Source: Saxidomus purpurata (Eukaryota; Mollusca; Bivalvia; Venerida; Veneridae). Taken from it: a DNA stretch of 64,000 nucleotides. Positions 1 to 12,900 of the stretch are shown piece after piece. The stretch lies in contig JAFMSR010000017.1 of assembly GCA_022818135.1 (NCBI GenBank), positions 568,002 to 632,001 of the forward strand, in the 5' to 3' direction. The notes under the pieces are model-generated. The model was not told the DNA's origin, made no database searches, and worked only from the letters and a program-made list of their open reading frames with translations. The position numbers and the translations under genes are program-made. The first letter of the stretch is position 1. The number at the start of each line of letters is the position of its first letter.

Positions 1-40
1 TGGCATTCCCTGTTTGATATTATTTTGTTTTTGTGACCCG
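1..40 (+). mobile_element. Terminal fragment of RT-linked 3'-tail repeat
   Basis: The first ~35 bases (tggcattccctgtttgatat, then a T-rich run) match the 3' end of the repeat at 47341 and 58264 almost exactly. The body of the element lies off the left edge. It sits in the SLCO intron after exon 9. Confidence 0.75.
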
Positions 41-237
41 ATTTAATAATCAAAATCTTCTCTAATGGCATAATATGTGTGGAGGTAACGTAAACAACAA
101 ACATGTAAAACAATATCTAAAAAAGCGTATTCATATTATTATCTATAAGTATTATAATATGTAATTACGACGCCCTTTAAATGTATACTCCGCGATCTGC
201 ATGCATTTATCTACAATTCATAACTTATTTTCTGTAC

Positions 238-385
238 CTTCCCGCTTTTCTCCGTACATCCAGCATGGCAAGGACTAAAATATGTACGTCCATCGTCTCC
301 ACACACAGGAAAGTATTTCTCATCGTCACAGGTACATCCTTGTATACATGACTGCTCAACCGACTGATACAAAGGCGAATGATCT
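238..385 (-). CDS. SLCO: SLCO exon 9 (Kazal-like extracellular domain)
   Basis: Phase requires the acceptor 'tttttgtag' at 386. A nearer 'tatcag' would break the frame. The 49 full codons include CIQGCTCDDEKYFPVCG and GRTYFSPCHAGC, the cysteine-rich Kazal-like domain of extracellular loop 5 found in OATPs. The donor is AAG|gtacag at 237, phase 0. The next exon is beyond the left edge. Confidence 0.93.
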
Positions 386-3300
386 CTACAAAAAATAGAC
401 GAAATAACTACATAGAATTCTGCTGATTGAGATTTAAAAGAAAAGCCTAACAATATAGTATTCATAGATACCCACAAATGACAAATGAGACTGGACTGCA
501 AGGTTATACTTATCAATCTTACAACAACTTAAAATAGAATACAATCAGCTAGTTAAACCCATAATTACTCACCATTTTGATTTTAATTTCGTTTTATCCT
601 TCTAAATATTTGGACAAACTGTTTCTTGCATGAATATTTAAGGAAGAGGTGGTCTAATGGACACTATTCCAAAACACATGAAACGTAGTATTTTTATAAT
701 CTACATCTGTTAACCGACTGGTGTGTTAACTTTAAAGACATTTCACCATTTAATTTAAAATCAGGTTCGATTTTTGTTGCCCTACCCCCCTCGACAAATA
801 CTGACCAAATTTAAAAGTACCCTCAAAGTTAAAATAAGTACGTTTGCAAGTATTTACTTACATTTATTTTTGTTGTAGGTTCCAAAAAAGTATTACAAGC
901 AATGTAGAATTACAAACAAATGTATTATAATTCTACAAGCTTAACGTGTGTAATGCCAAAAGCCAGGGTATTCAATTTGCCTAATTTCGCACCTAGACAT
1001 ATCACACGTGTAAATATATACGACTGTAGCAAAAGATTCGGAGTATGGACAGCACTTTTGATTATCAAACTTTTATTAGTAGTAAATGAACTGAAATTTA
1101 AGAAAAAAATAAAAATGTACTAACGTCTACTTTTTGAGATATTGAACTTTAGAAATGAGCACGGTCAATTTTAATAGTTTCAAGTAACTGCACAGCTTGA
1201 TAAAATTAAGGAAAATTAAGATACAGTTCTCAAATCTTGTAAAATGGCATAATTATTCATGTCAGGAAAAATGTGGTTCCTTCGGGGATTGAACTCAGGA
1301 CCTCTTGATCTCAAAGCAGACGCTCTAACCACTATGCCAACGTATAAAATAACGACAACTATGATTTCCAAAGTATTCCAAATGGTCCTTTAAACAGGAA
1401 GTACTTATTACACATCCACTACCTTAAATTAAGAAACAACTACTGTTGTCATTATCACCACAATGTCGTTTTCCATTTCATGGCTGAGGAAGTCGCGGGC
1501 TATTTAATACATTATAATCAATAAACACGATATGAAAAGGTTCATAAATCCTGTTAGTTTCCATTTTATTATCTACAGTTTATGCGAGTCAACTTATTAT
1601 AACTTACTCATCTGAAATATAGATTAATCAAACAGTATTACAGAATTATAAGATAAATAAACCGCTATCTCAGTTACTTAGTAATTTCCTAAAGAAATTG
1701 ATCATGTGCCGCGCTTAGATTTACATATCTTTCAGTACCGATAAAAGGCCCCAAGTGAAAACAGAAAACCCATAAATGTTATGTAAATAATCTGATTGAT
1801 ATGGACACATTTTTAAATTATATCATTGTTTATGTCCTGTGAATGATGTAAAACTTCAAAAGTCTTTTTTTGCAAAAGACATAATGGAAAATATTTGGAA
1901 AACTCCCTACCCATCTTCAAAGTTTATACTACTTGTCATTTTAGAAAAAAATGTAATATTGTGCAAACTGACTAAACATACAGCTATTACCACGTGAACA
2001 GAAACTTACCAAATATAAATTCAATAATATCAAAAACATACTGTATTTATAACATACCCTTTTCCATTGTCACCAACTAGTGGTGGCTGCTCACATCCGA
2101 GGAAAAATCCACTGCTAACGCAAGCAATGTTGACCATGTAGAAAAAAAGCAACAGTTTTGTTGTTGTCAGTGGGGTCATTTCAATTTTCCGTGACAACAC
2201 ACCGCCAAGAAAAGAACCCAATGCAACAGCGGCAATGTAACTCAAAGCTGAAATAGAGGCAACTATAAAGGACTGTGCATTTTAATTAGGGATCTACGTA
2301 TTCAGGCGTATCGTTTGAATCTGACAAGAGGGCAGCGGACTTATTGCTCGTAAACGTTGCAGGACTGTCATTTTGTGACGCATGCTAATATGTGACATTT
2401 AAAACATTAAATTTGTTTTTTTAAGTAAAAGTAAATAGCAACAGAATTAAACACTATTTTGGCAAGCTTGCTGAAATTAATAAAATAAGATAATGATTTA
2501 TAGCATTTCTAATTTGTAATAGAAAAGCATGGCATTTCTTAAACTTCACTAGAAGATATTGACCAAAGGAAGCTTACATTATCAAAGTGTCGTTACATTA
2601 TAACTACTAATCACATGTGTGTCATTTGATCCGTAAGTCAACATTAGTACACGTATAATGAGTTTGATAACAGAACACTTTTGTGTCAAAACAATGTAAA
2701 AATTTATTACTTCTTTCACCAGATTATTATGTTATCACAAACTAACTGATTCTCACAAAAAAATAATTGTTGCAGTCTTTATATATAAGAACTGCTTTTA
2801 ATTTGTGTAATGAATATTACTTTGATAAAATGTAAAAACAATGTTGTGGTACGCTTACACAGTATTATGTTAGCCTGCCACAGTGGTATAGAGAAGTGTG
2901 CAGCCAGGTATTTGGGCATGAATGACAGAACTCCAGCAACGCCTATGATGTTGATGCAGGATGAAGTCGCCAGCATGACATAAACAGGATTACGTAGTAC
3001 ACGTCCGGCCGTCTGACCAAAATCTGAAACAAAATTTGTTTATTCATCAGCCTCAGACGTTTTCGTCATTTTTATTTCATTTTCAATATAATAATATACA
3101 ATAAATTTTAATATGAATCGGCAAGAAATAGAAACAAATCAACAAAAGCTCTCTGTGAGCTTTAAAACCGACTTTTCACAAAAGTAAACAAGGGTAAAAC
3201 ATTAAGCTTCAAAATACAAATTACATTTTGGATGAATGGAAATGAAAGTAATTTGCTTAACCTAAAGAAATACAAATGATAAATACTGATGAATAATATC

Positions 3301-6300
3301 TGAAATCTGCTGATCTTGACAAGGAGCCTTAAAGTTGCCATAAAAGAAAAAAAATGACAGAACAGAACAACACACACTTTGTAACTAAGAAATGTCTTAA
3401 GATAAATATATCATCAGTATCACATATGATCGAAATAATGTTTTAATTGAATTCTAATATGCCTATGGTATATTTCTATATTCAATTCGAGGGAAAAGTG
3501 GGCGGAGTTTCGGACATGGAAGTAGCTCCTTCCGACTTTTCTAATTTACTCCCGCGCACTAAATAAAATATAGAAATAGAAATAACATCAGTATAAATGC
3601 ATGCGTTGCATGAAAAGGTTTTGTTTAAGAACTTAAATATTATTGTTGATTACATCAAGTAAGCCTTAGAATACCTTCACCTTGCTTTCCTTTAAAAAAG
3701 CCAAGAAATTCAGCATTAACGGTCATACAACGTTTTGATTCTGGGAGACAAAACAATGAATGAAAACGTTTACATCATCACACTGACGTCATTACTCCAC
3801 GTTGAAGCGTTGTACAGTTCAAATTAACAGTACGCATTTGATCGATTGTCTGCTTTGTTAGGTTCTGAATCTGACGTCTTCTGCATAATGTAACAGTCAG
3901 GTATTCTTTTATATTCTATGTATTACATGATTAAATTAAAATAAGTTTGTATAATATAGTTATGTATGATATCTTGAATGGTTGCCCGAATAGGGGAGTG
4001 AATTCCAACAGCCACTATTTATGCTATTTTACACATTACCGCCGAACTGAAAAAAGGTCCGTACTAGTTACGATAGCTTTCAAACATTCGGCTTATAAGA
4101 ATCGAAATAATCAAGCCATAGATTATTTCTTAAATATGAACATTTGAGTTGCAATCTCACTACCGACAACAGGAAATGCTTCAATTTCGATAAAGCACTC
4201 CAAGCCATAGATTATTTCGATTCTTAAAAGCCGAATTTATGAAAACTATCGTAACTACTACGGACCTTTTTCAGTTTGGCGGTAATGGGTAAAACAGCAT
4301 AAATAGTGACTGCTGGAATTCACTCCCCTATTCGGGCAACCAGTCAATATATCATACATAACTATATTATACAAACTTATTTAAGTTTAATCATCTAATA
4401 ATAAAATATAAAAAAGTACCCGACTGTGATATTATGCAGAAGACGTCAGATTCAGAACCTAACAAAGCAGACAATCGATTTAAAAGCGAACCGTTAATTT
4501 GAACTGTACAACGTTTTAACGCGGAGGAATGACCTCAGTGTGATGACGTCAACGTTTTCATTCATTGTTTTGTCTCCCGGAATCAAAACATTGTATGTCG
4601 TTAATCCTGAATTTTCTTAGCCTTTTTAAAGGTAAACAAGGTGAAGGTATTCTAAGGCTTACTTGACGTAATCAAAAATAATATTTAGGTTCTTAAACAA
4701 AACTATTTCATGCGACTTATGTATTTCTACAGATATTATTTCTATTTCTATATATTTTTCTGCGCGGGAGTAAATTAGAAAAGTCGGAAGAAGCTACTTC
4801 CATGTCCGAAACTCCGCCTTCCTTTCCGAGTGCTTTAATCATATTACTGCACTCGAATTGACTATAGAAATATACCAGAGGCATATTAGAATAAAATTTA
4901 TTTTCTCTGGTCAATTCTGAGTGCGTAAATGTTCATACCTTTCAACTCATATTTAACTGTCTCGGTAGCAGATCTTTTGATATGTTTAGTTTTCTTCTCG
5001 GAACCTTCCAGATCTTTCATTCTACTTTTGCTCTTCAGTGTTCTCGGAAAACACATGATTGGTACACTAAAGAATATCGCAGAACCGCCGAACACAATAA
5101 AACCCAGCCACCAAGCACCTATCCATCTAGGATCTGACGGGGTTATGTCAACAGCTGCAAATAAGATTGAAGAATTTCATTAATTCGCTTTGTACATCAA
5201 ATTTAGGTTAGACACATGTAGAAAGTTATTAACCATGCCGGACCTAGCTTAATTTTAGTTTGTCGTTTCAACCGTATGACAGTCATTGTTACTGGCTAAC
5301 ACTTTATCTAACCATTGTTCGTTTCCTGGTATAATCAGTAATAGAGCCATTTTCTTCGTAAGAAACTGTCAACTGTCTGACATAACGAGGCATGGTCGGT
5401 ATCTTGGCTGAACCAATGACTTTCGATCAATGAGTGACCACAGTAACTTCAACTCGGCTATTCTAGCCACCCGACCATGGAGGTGTACTTGAGTATTGCT
5501 TATCGTTATAAATATGGACTGGTGGAAAATACGTTTTAATACATTTTTCATCAGTGTTTGTAATGATTTCATACATCATATGTATTAAATTTGGTTCGAC
5601 CAAAGACAATGTTTCTTATTAGATACATGCAAAGTAATCGTTACAAAAGGCAAAATGTATCTTACGTTCAAGGGTTATATAAATTTTGCTGAAAAGTCCA
5701 CCAATGAGGTAGGCAAGTGCAGGACCGAATATTCCAGTTCCGGTTAGTATGCCCATATAAAACCCGGTCTTTCTTTTATCTACTGCATCGTCGACGTAGA
5801 TTGTTGTAAACGGATATCTACATGATTTTCCAACACCTTGAAATACCTGAAATAAAGTCATTGGAAAAACAACTTTTATTTGTATTCTTCTGCAGTCATC
5901 GCTATTTTGTTTGTTCTATATGATGCAGAATAAAGTAAGGATTTTATGCTACTATAAAAATTCCACATATCTAAGAGTGTTTAACCGTAACTGAAAATTC
6001 TTTAAATATCTTTGAAACAGCATTTGAGCACCAAGTAGCACATTTGAATATAAAGCGTTGCTTATTAATATTTGAAACCATACCCAAAAACTTATGGTCA
6101 GATACATAAATATGATATAAAAGTTGTCTTACCATTCCGAAAGCAATAAGACAGTAAGCAACTTTTTTAATGTGAAGTTCCTGAATACTAGCCGACGCTT
6201 CAGCACTATTAGCAGCGCAACTATCACTACCATGCAGTGTCATGTTTTCACACATTGGTACTTTTTTCCCCTGTGACCTTGCAAAGGTCAAGTTGCTGGA

Positions 6301-6786
6301 CATGGCCGACTTGACTGTGCTGTCTTCTATATCGTACGAAGAACGGTCTTGTAAAAAGTATGGCAGGGCGCACATTATTCCGCATACCCCGAACAAAATT
6401 GTACTGATCCCTAAACCTCGTGGGATATGAACCTTTGAAAAATGATTATATCATTATATAAATATACAAACCACATATTTATATAGAACGTAAGAAGAAA
6501 ACAGTGTAACAAAATGCATGCCAGCTGAATAAACGCTTGGCCGAAGTTTTTTTACTTCGTGGTATAATCAGTAGTTTTTCAGGCGCCAATTTACCTACCC
6601 ATTCATCCTTGGCAGGACCAATACAAATACAATGTCAGGTAAATCGAGGGGCGCCGAACCATGTACTGCAATCAGTATATGTTTAGATATATTGATATAT
6701 ATTTTTATATTGAGTTTAAATCTTGTTCTGGTGTCTAACGAGATTAAGTTAAATGCTTGTGTGTGTTGGTGGGGGGGGGGGGGGGT

Positions 6787-6826
<40 letters not shown>

Positions 6827-6831
6827 GGGTG

Positions 6832-6872
<41 letters not shown>

Positions 6873-6897
6873 TTGTGTGTGTGTGTGTGTGTGTGTG

Positions 6898-6932
<35 letters not shown>

Positions 6933-9900
6933 GTGGGGGTGGTGGGGTGTGTGGTTTTTTTTGTGGGGTGTGTGGGTGTGTGGTTCTGGCTTGGGGCCGT
7001 TGGGAGGCTGCGTTTTGGTCTGGCGTTCCCTGTTTATATATTTTGTTTTAATGTTCACATGTGTAAGTGCCGAGGTTAGATGCCCCTATTGTTTAAAACC
7101 TTATACTTTAATCTAGAAGTCACAATACACATGTTTAGTAGTATTTGATGCAGACATCCATACAATACTTCTTATGTTACCTTTTTTGCGATATATCCCG
7201 CAAATATTACACACGACAAAAATCCAATATCATTGCAGCTCATTAGAAGGCCGGTTTCTGCACTACTAAAACCGAACTGTTTCTCTAACATAGTAACCTG
7301 AAATAAAATGAACCAGTTTATAGAATTACTTTTACTAGCAGCGTTTCGAAAATACTTGATACAACAATTCTTTTACAAAACAAGTGAAATAATCAATTTT
7401 TACTTCAGTGTAAGAGGTTTCGTAACGTTAGCTGATTCGATAAACTAATAACGGTAATAACTATCGCGGTTTTCCTGTCAATAACTAACATGTTTTAGAA
7501 CAGTTTTGCTCTTTTAAATGTAGCATTAATTTAAACGTGCCTTAAAGACATTGATCCCAAATATTTTGGCGAGTTTACTTTGATATTTACACGAATAAGA
7601 TTTACTAGATAAGGCGATGTGCAGTGTAGCCAAATCTGCTTCAGTCTTCAAAGGTGAATAAGGGTATGTACCAGGCTGTTTCTTCGATTGGCGATTAATT
7701 CGATTATGGGGAGGTATACATGTATATCATGTTGAAAACAATTCAGCTAATCAAAATGAATAAATTGTACCCTCAAACCGTAAAATCTGCAAGTCATATC
7801 TACTTATCATATGTACGTTAATGCATATGGGATTTACATAATAATAAAAATTTTAAAAATCGTAAAAATAAAAATTGTTATTTATGTATGGCTTTATCGG
7901 TTGATATCGTAATGGGATCCCAACGCCTGAATTGCTCGAGTCGTGTGTCACATCCCACAAATGTGAAGCACACGTAGTTTATCATGTACATTTAGTTCTC
8001 TTTACACTAACAACAATGATTTTATAGGCCATTCAAAACAATATAAATAAACTGTAATATGACGTTTTATGCGAGGACAATCATTGCATTATTAGTTCTA
8101 TAGATTATTATGGATAAGACTGTATCTTGGGTTAATATCAATTGAAATAGCCTGTTGTTCGAGGCCGTATACCCTGTCAAGACTCTATCTTGGGTTAATA
8201 TCAATTGAAATAGCCTGTTATACGAGGCCGTATACCCTGTCAAGACTCTATCTTTGGTTAGTATCAATTGAAATAGCCTGTTGTACGAGGCCGTATACCC
8301 TGTCAAGACTCTATCTTTGGTTAATATCAATTGAAATAGCCTGTTGTACGAGGCCGTACACCCTGTCAAGGCTCTATCTTGGGTTAATATCAATTGAAAT
8401 AGCCTGTTATACGAGGCCGTATACCATGTCAAGACTCTATCTTGGGTTACTATCAATTGAAATAGCCTGTTGTACGAGGCCGTACACCCTGTCAATACTC
8501 CATCTTGGGTTAATATCAATTGAAACAGCCTGTTGCCCGAGGCCGTTCACCCTGTCAAGACTCTATGTTGGGTTAATATCAATTGAAATAGCCTGTTGTA
8601 CGAGGGTGTATACCCTGTCAAGACTATATCTTGGGTTAATATCAATTGAAATAGCCTGTTATACGAGGCCGTACACCCTATCAAGACTCTATCTTTGGTT
8701 AGTATCAATTGAAATAGCCTGTTGTACGAGGCCGTACACCCTATCAAGACTCTATCTTTGGTTAATATCAATTGAAATAGCCTGTTGTACGAGGCCGTAC
8801 ACCCTGTCAAGGCTCTATCTTGGGTTAATATCAATTGAAATAGCCTGTTATACGAGGCCGTATACCATGTCAAGACTCTATCTTGGGTTACTATCAATTG
8901 AAATAGCCTGTTGTACGAGGCCGTACACCCTGTCAATACTCCATCTTGGGTTAATATCAATTGAAACAGCCTGTTGCCCGAGGCCGTTCACCCTGTCAAG
9001 ACTCTATGTTGGGTTAATATCAATTGAAATAGCCTGTTGTACGAGGGTGTATACCCTGTCAAGACTATATCTTGGGTTAATATCAATTGAAATAGCCTGT
9101 TGCCCGAGGCCGTACACCCTGTCAGGACTCTATCTTGGGTTATATCAATTGAAATAGCCTGTTGTACGAGGCCGTATACCCTGTCAAGACTCTATCTTTG
9201 GTTAATATTAATTGAAATAGCCTGTTGTCCGAGGCCGTTCACCCTGTCAGGACTCTATCTTGGGTTAATATCAATTGAAATAGCCTGTTGCCCGAGGCTG
9301 TACACCCTGTCAAGCCTGTATGTTGGGTTAATATCAACTGAAATAGCCTGTTGTACGAGGCCGTACACCCTGTCAAGACTCTATGTTAGGTTAATATCAA
9401 CTGAAATAGCTTGTTGTTCGAAGCCGTACACCCTGTCAAGACTGTATGTTGGGTTAATATCAACTGAAATAGCCTGTTGTACGAGGCCGTTTACCCTGTC
9501 AAGACTCTATCTTGTGTTAATATCAATTGAAATAGCCTGTTGTACGAGGCCGTACACCCTGTCAAGACTCTATCTTGGGTTAATATCAATTGAAATAGCC
9601 TGTTGTACGAGGCCGTACACCCAGTCAAGGCTCTATCTTGGGTTAATATCAATTGAAATAGCCTGTTGTCCGAGGCCGTACACCCTGTCAAGACTCTATG
9701 TAGGGTTAATATCAATTGAAATAGCCTGTTGTACGAGGCCGTATACCCTGTCAAGACTCTATGTTGGGTTAATATCAATTGAAATAGCCTGTTGTCCGAG
9801 GCCGTATACCCTGTCAAGACTCTATGTTGGGTAATATCAATTGAAATAGCCTGTTGTACGAGGTCGTATACCCTGTCAAGACTCTATCTTGGGTTAATAT

Positions 9901-12900
9901 AAATTGAAATAGCCGTTGTTTAGGTCTACAACCTGTCAAGACTCTATGTTGGGTAAATACCAATTGAAATAGCCTGTTGTACGAGGCCGTACACCCTGTC
10001 AAGACTCTATGTTGGGTAAATATCAATTGAAATAGCCTGTTGTACGAGGTCGTACATCCTGTCAAGACTTTATGTTGGGTAAATATCAATTGAAATAGCC
10101 TGTTGTACGAGGCCGTACACCCTGTCAAGACTCTATGTTGGGTTAATATCAATTGAAATAGCCTGTTGTTCGAGGCCGTACACCCTGTCAAGACTCTATG
10201 TTGGGTTAATATCAATTGAAATAGCCTGTTGTACGAGGCCGTTTACCCTGTCAAGACTCTATGTTGGGTTAATATCAATTGAAATAGCCTGTTGTACGAG
10301 GCCGTATACCCTGTCAAGACTCTATGTTGGGTTAATATCAATTGAAATAGCCTGTTGTACGAGGCCGTACACCCAGTCAAGGCTCTATCTTGGGTTAATA
10401 TCAATTGAAATAGCCTGTTGTCCGAGGCCGTACACCCTGTCAAGACTCTATGTAGGGTTAATATCAATTGAAATAGCCTGTTGTACGAGGCCGTATACCC
10501 TGTCAAGACTCTATGTTGGGTAAATATCAATTGAAATAGCCTGTTGTCCGAGGTCGTATACCCTGTCAAGACTCTATGTTGGGTAAATATCAATTGAAAT
10601 AGCCTGTTGTACGAGGTCGTATACCCTGTCAAGACTCTATGTTGGGTTAATATAAATTGAAATAGCCTGTTGTTTGAGGTCGTACAACCTGTCAAGACTC
10701 TATGTTGGGTAAATACCAATTGAAATAGCCTGTTGTACGAGGTCGTACACCCTGTCAAGACTCTATGTTGGGTAAATATCAATTGAAATAGCCTGTTGTA
10801 CGAGGTCGTACATCCTGTCAAGACTTTATGTTGGGTAAATATCAATTGAAATAGCCTGTTGTACGAGGCCGTACACCCTGTCAAGACTCTATGTTGTGTT
10901 AATATCAATTGAAATAGCCTATTGTACGAGGCCTTACACCCTGTCAAGACTCTATGTTGGGTAAATATTAATTGAAATAGCCTGTTGTACGAGGCCGTGC
11001 ACCCTGTCAAGACTCTATGTTGGGTTAATATCAATTGAAATAGCCTGTTGTACGAGGCCGTATACCCTGTCAAGACTCTATGTTGGGTTAATATCAATTG
11101 AAATAGCCTGTTGTACGAGGTCGTACACCCTGTGAAAACTGTATGTTGGGTAAATATCAATTGAAATAGCCTGTTGTTCGAGGCCGTACACCCTGTCAAG
11201 ACTCTATCTTGGGTTAATATCATTTGAAATAGCCTGTTGTACGAGGCCGTACACCCTGTCAAGACTCTATCTTGGGTTAATATCAATTGAAATAGCCTGT
11301 TGTACGAGGCCGTACACCCTGTCAAGACTCTATGTTGGGTATATATCAATTGAAATAGCCTGTTGTTCGAGGCCGTACACCCTGTCAAGACTCTATGTTG
11401 GGTTAATATCAATTGAAATAGCCTGTTGTTCGAGGCCGTACACTCTGTCAAGACTGTATGTAGGGTTAATATCAATTGAAATAGCCTGTTGTTCGAGGCC
11501 GTACACCCTGTCAAGACTCTATGTTGGGTAAATACCAATTGAAATAGCCTGTTGTTCGAGGTCGCACACTCTGTCAAGACTCTATGTTGGGTAAATATCA
11601 ATTGAAATAGCCTGTTGTTCGAGGCCGTATACCCTGTCAAGACTCTATGTTGGGTCAATATCAATTGAAATAGCCTGTTGTTCGAGGCCGTACACCCTGT
11701 CAAGACTCTATGTTGAGTAAATATCAATTGAAATAGCCTGTTGTTCGAGGCCGTATACCCTGTCAAGACTGTATGTTGGGTAAATATCAATTGCAATAGC
11801 CTGTTGTTCGAGGTCGTACACCCTGTCAAGACTGTATGTTGGGTAAATATCATTTGAAATAGCCTGTTGTTCGAGGCCGTACACCCTGTCAAGACTCTAT
11901 GTTGGGTAAATACCAATTGAAATAGCCTGTCGTCCGAGGCCGTACACCCTGTCAAGACTCTATGTTGGGTAAATATTAATTGAAATAGCCCGTTGTACGA
12001 GGCCGTACACCCTGTCAAGACTCTATGTTGGGTAAATATCAATTGAAATAGCCTGTTGTACGAGGCCGTATACCCTGTCAAGACTATGTTGGGTAAATAT
12101 CAATTGAAATAGCCTGTTGTTCGAGGTCGTATACCCTGTCAAGACTCTATGTTGGGTTAATATCAATTGAAATAGCCTGTTGTACGAGGCCGTACACCCT
12201 GTCAAGACTCTATGTTGGGTTAATATCAATTGAAATAGCCTGTTGTTCGAGGCCGTACACCCTGTCAAGACTCTATCTTGGGTAAATATCAATTGAAATA
12301 GCCTGTTGTACGAGGCCGTACACCCTGTCAAGACTCTATCTTGGGTTAGTATCAATTGAAATAGCCTGTTATACGAGGCCGTACACCCTGTCAAGACTCT
12401 ATGTTGGGTTAATATCAATTGAAATAGCCTGTTGTTCGAGGCCGTACACCCTGTCAAGACTCTATCTTGGGTTAATATCAATTGAAATAGCCTGTTGTAC
12501 GAGGCCGTACACCCTGTCAAGACTCTATGTTGGGTAAATATCAATTGAAATAGCCTGTTGTTCGAGGCCGTACACCCTGTCAAGACTCTATCTTGGGTTA
12601 ATATCAATTGAAATAGCCTATTGTTCGAGGCCGTACACCCTGTCAAGACTCTATCTTGGGTTAATATCAATTGAAATAGCCTGTTGTTCGAGGCCGTACA
12701 CCCTGTCAAGACTCTATCTTGGGTTAATATCAATTGAAATAGCCTGTTCTTTGAGGCCTTACACCCTGCCAAGACTCTATCTTGGGTTAGTATCAATTGA
12801 AATAGCCTGTTGTTCGAGGCCGTACACCCTGTTAAGAATGTATGTTGGGTCAATATCAATTGAAATAGCCTGTTGTTCGAGGACGTACACCCTGTCAAGA

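Noticed and set aside
1276..1348. Functional tRNA gene
   Set aside because: A and B boxes are present, but the acceptor stem does not pair. The same applies to the tRNA-like heads at 17.7, 21.8, 25.9 and 33.4 kb.
4929..5183. 84-aa plus-strand ORF over SLCO exon 6
   Set aside because: Shadow of the minus-strand exon, which carries the OATP signature.
6744..7116. Cys/Val- and His/Thr-repeat open frames
   Set aside because: (TG)n and G-run microsatellite within a mobile-element tail.
10243..12081. 612-codon open frame (and similar long frames between 8067 and 13299 on both strands)
   Set aside because: Pure 63-bp satellite translated in phase. Every unit gives the same 21 residues, frames are open on both strands, and the array sits inside an SLCO intron.
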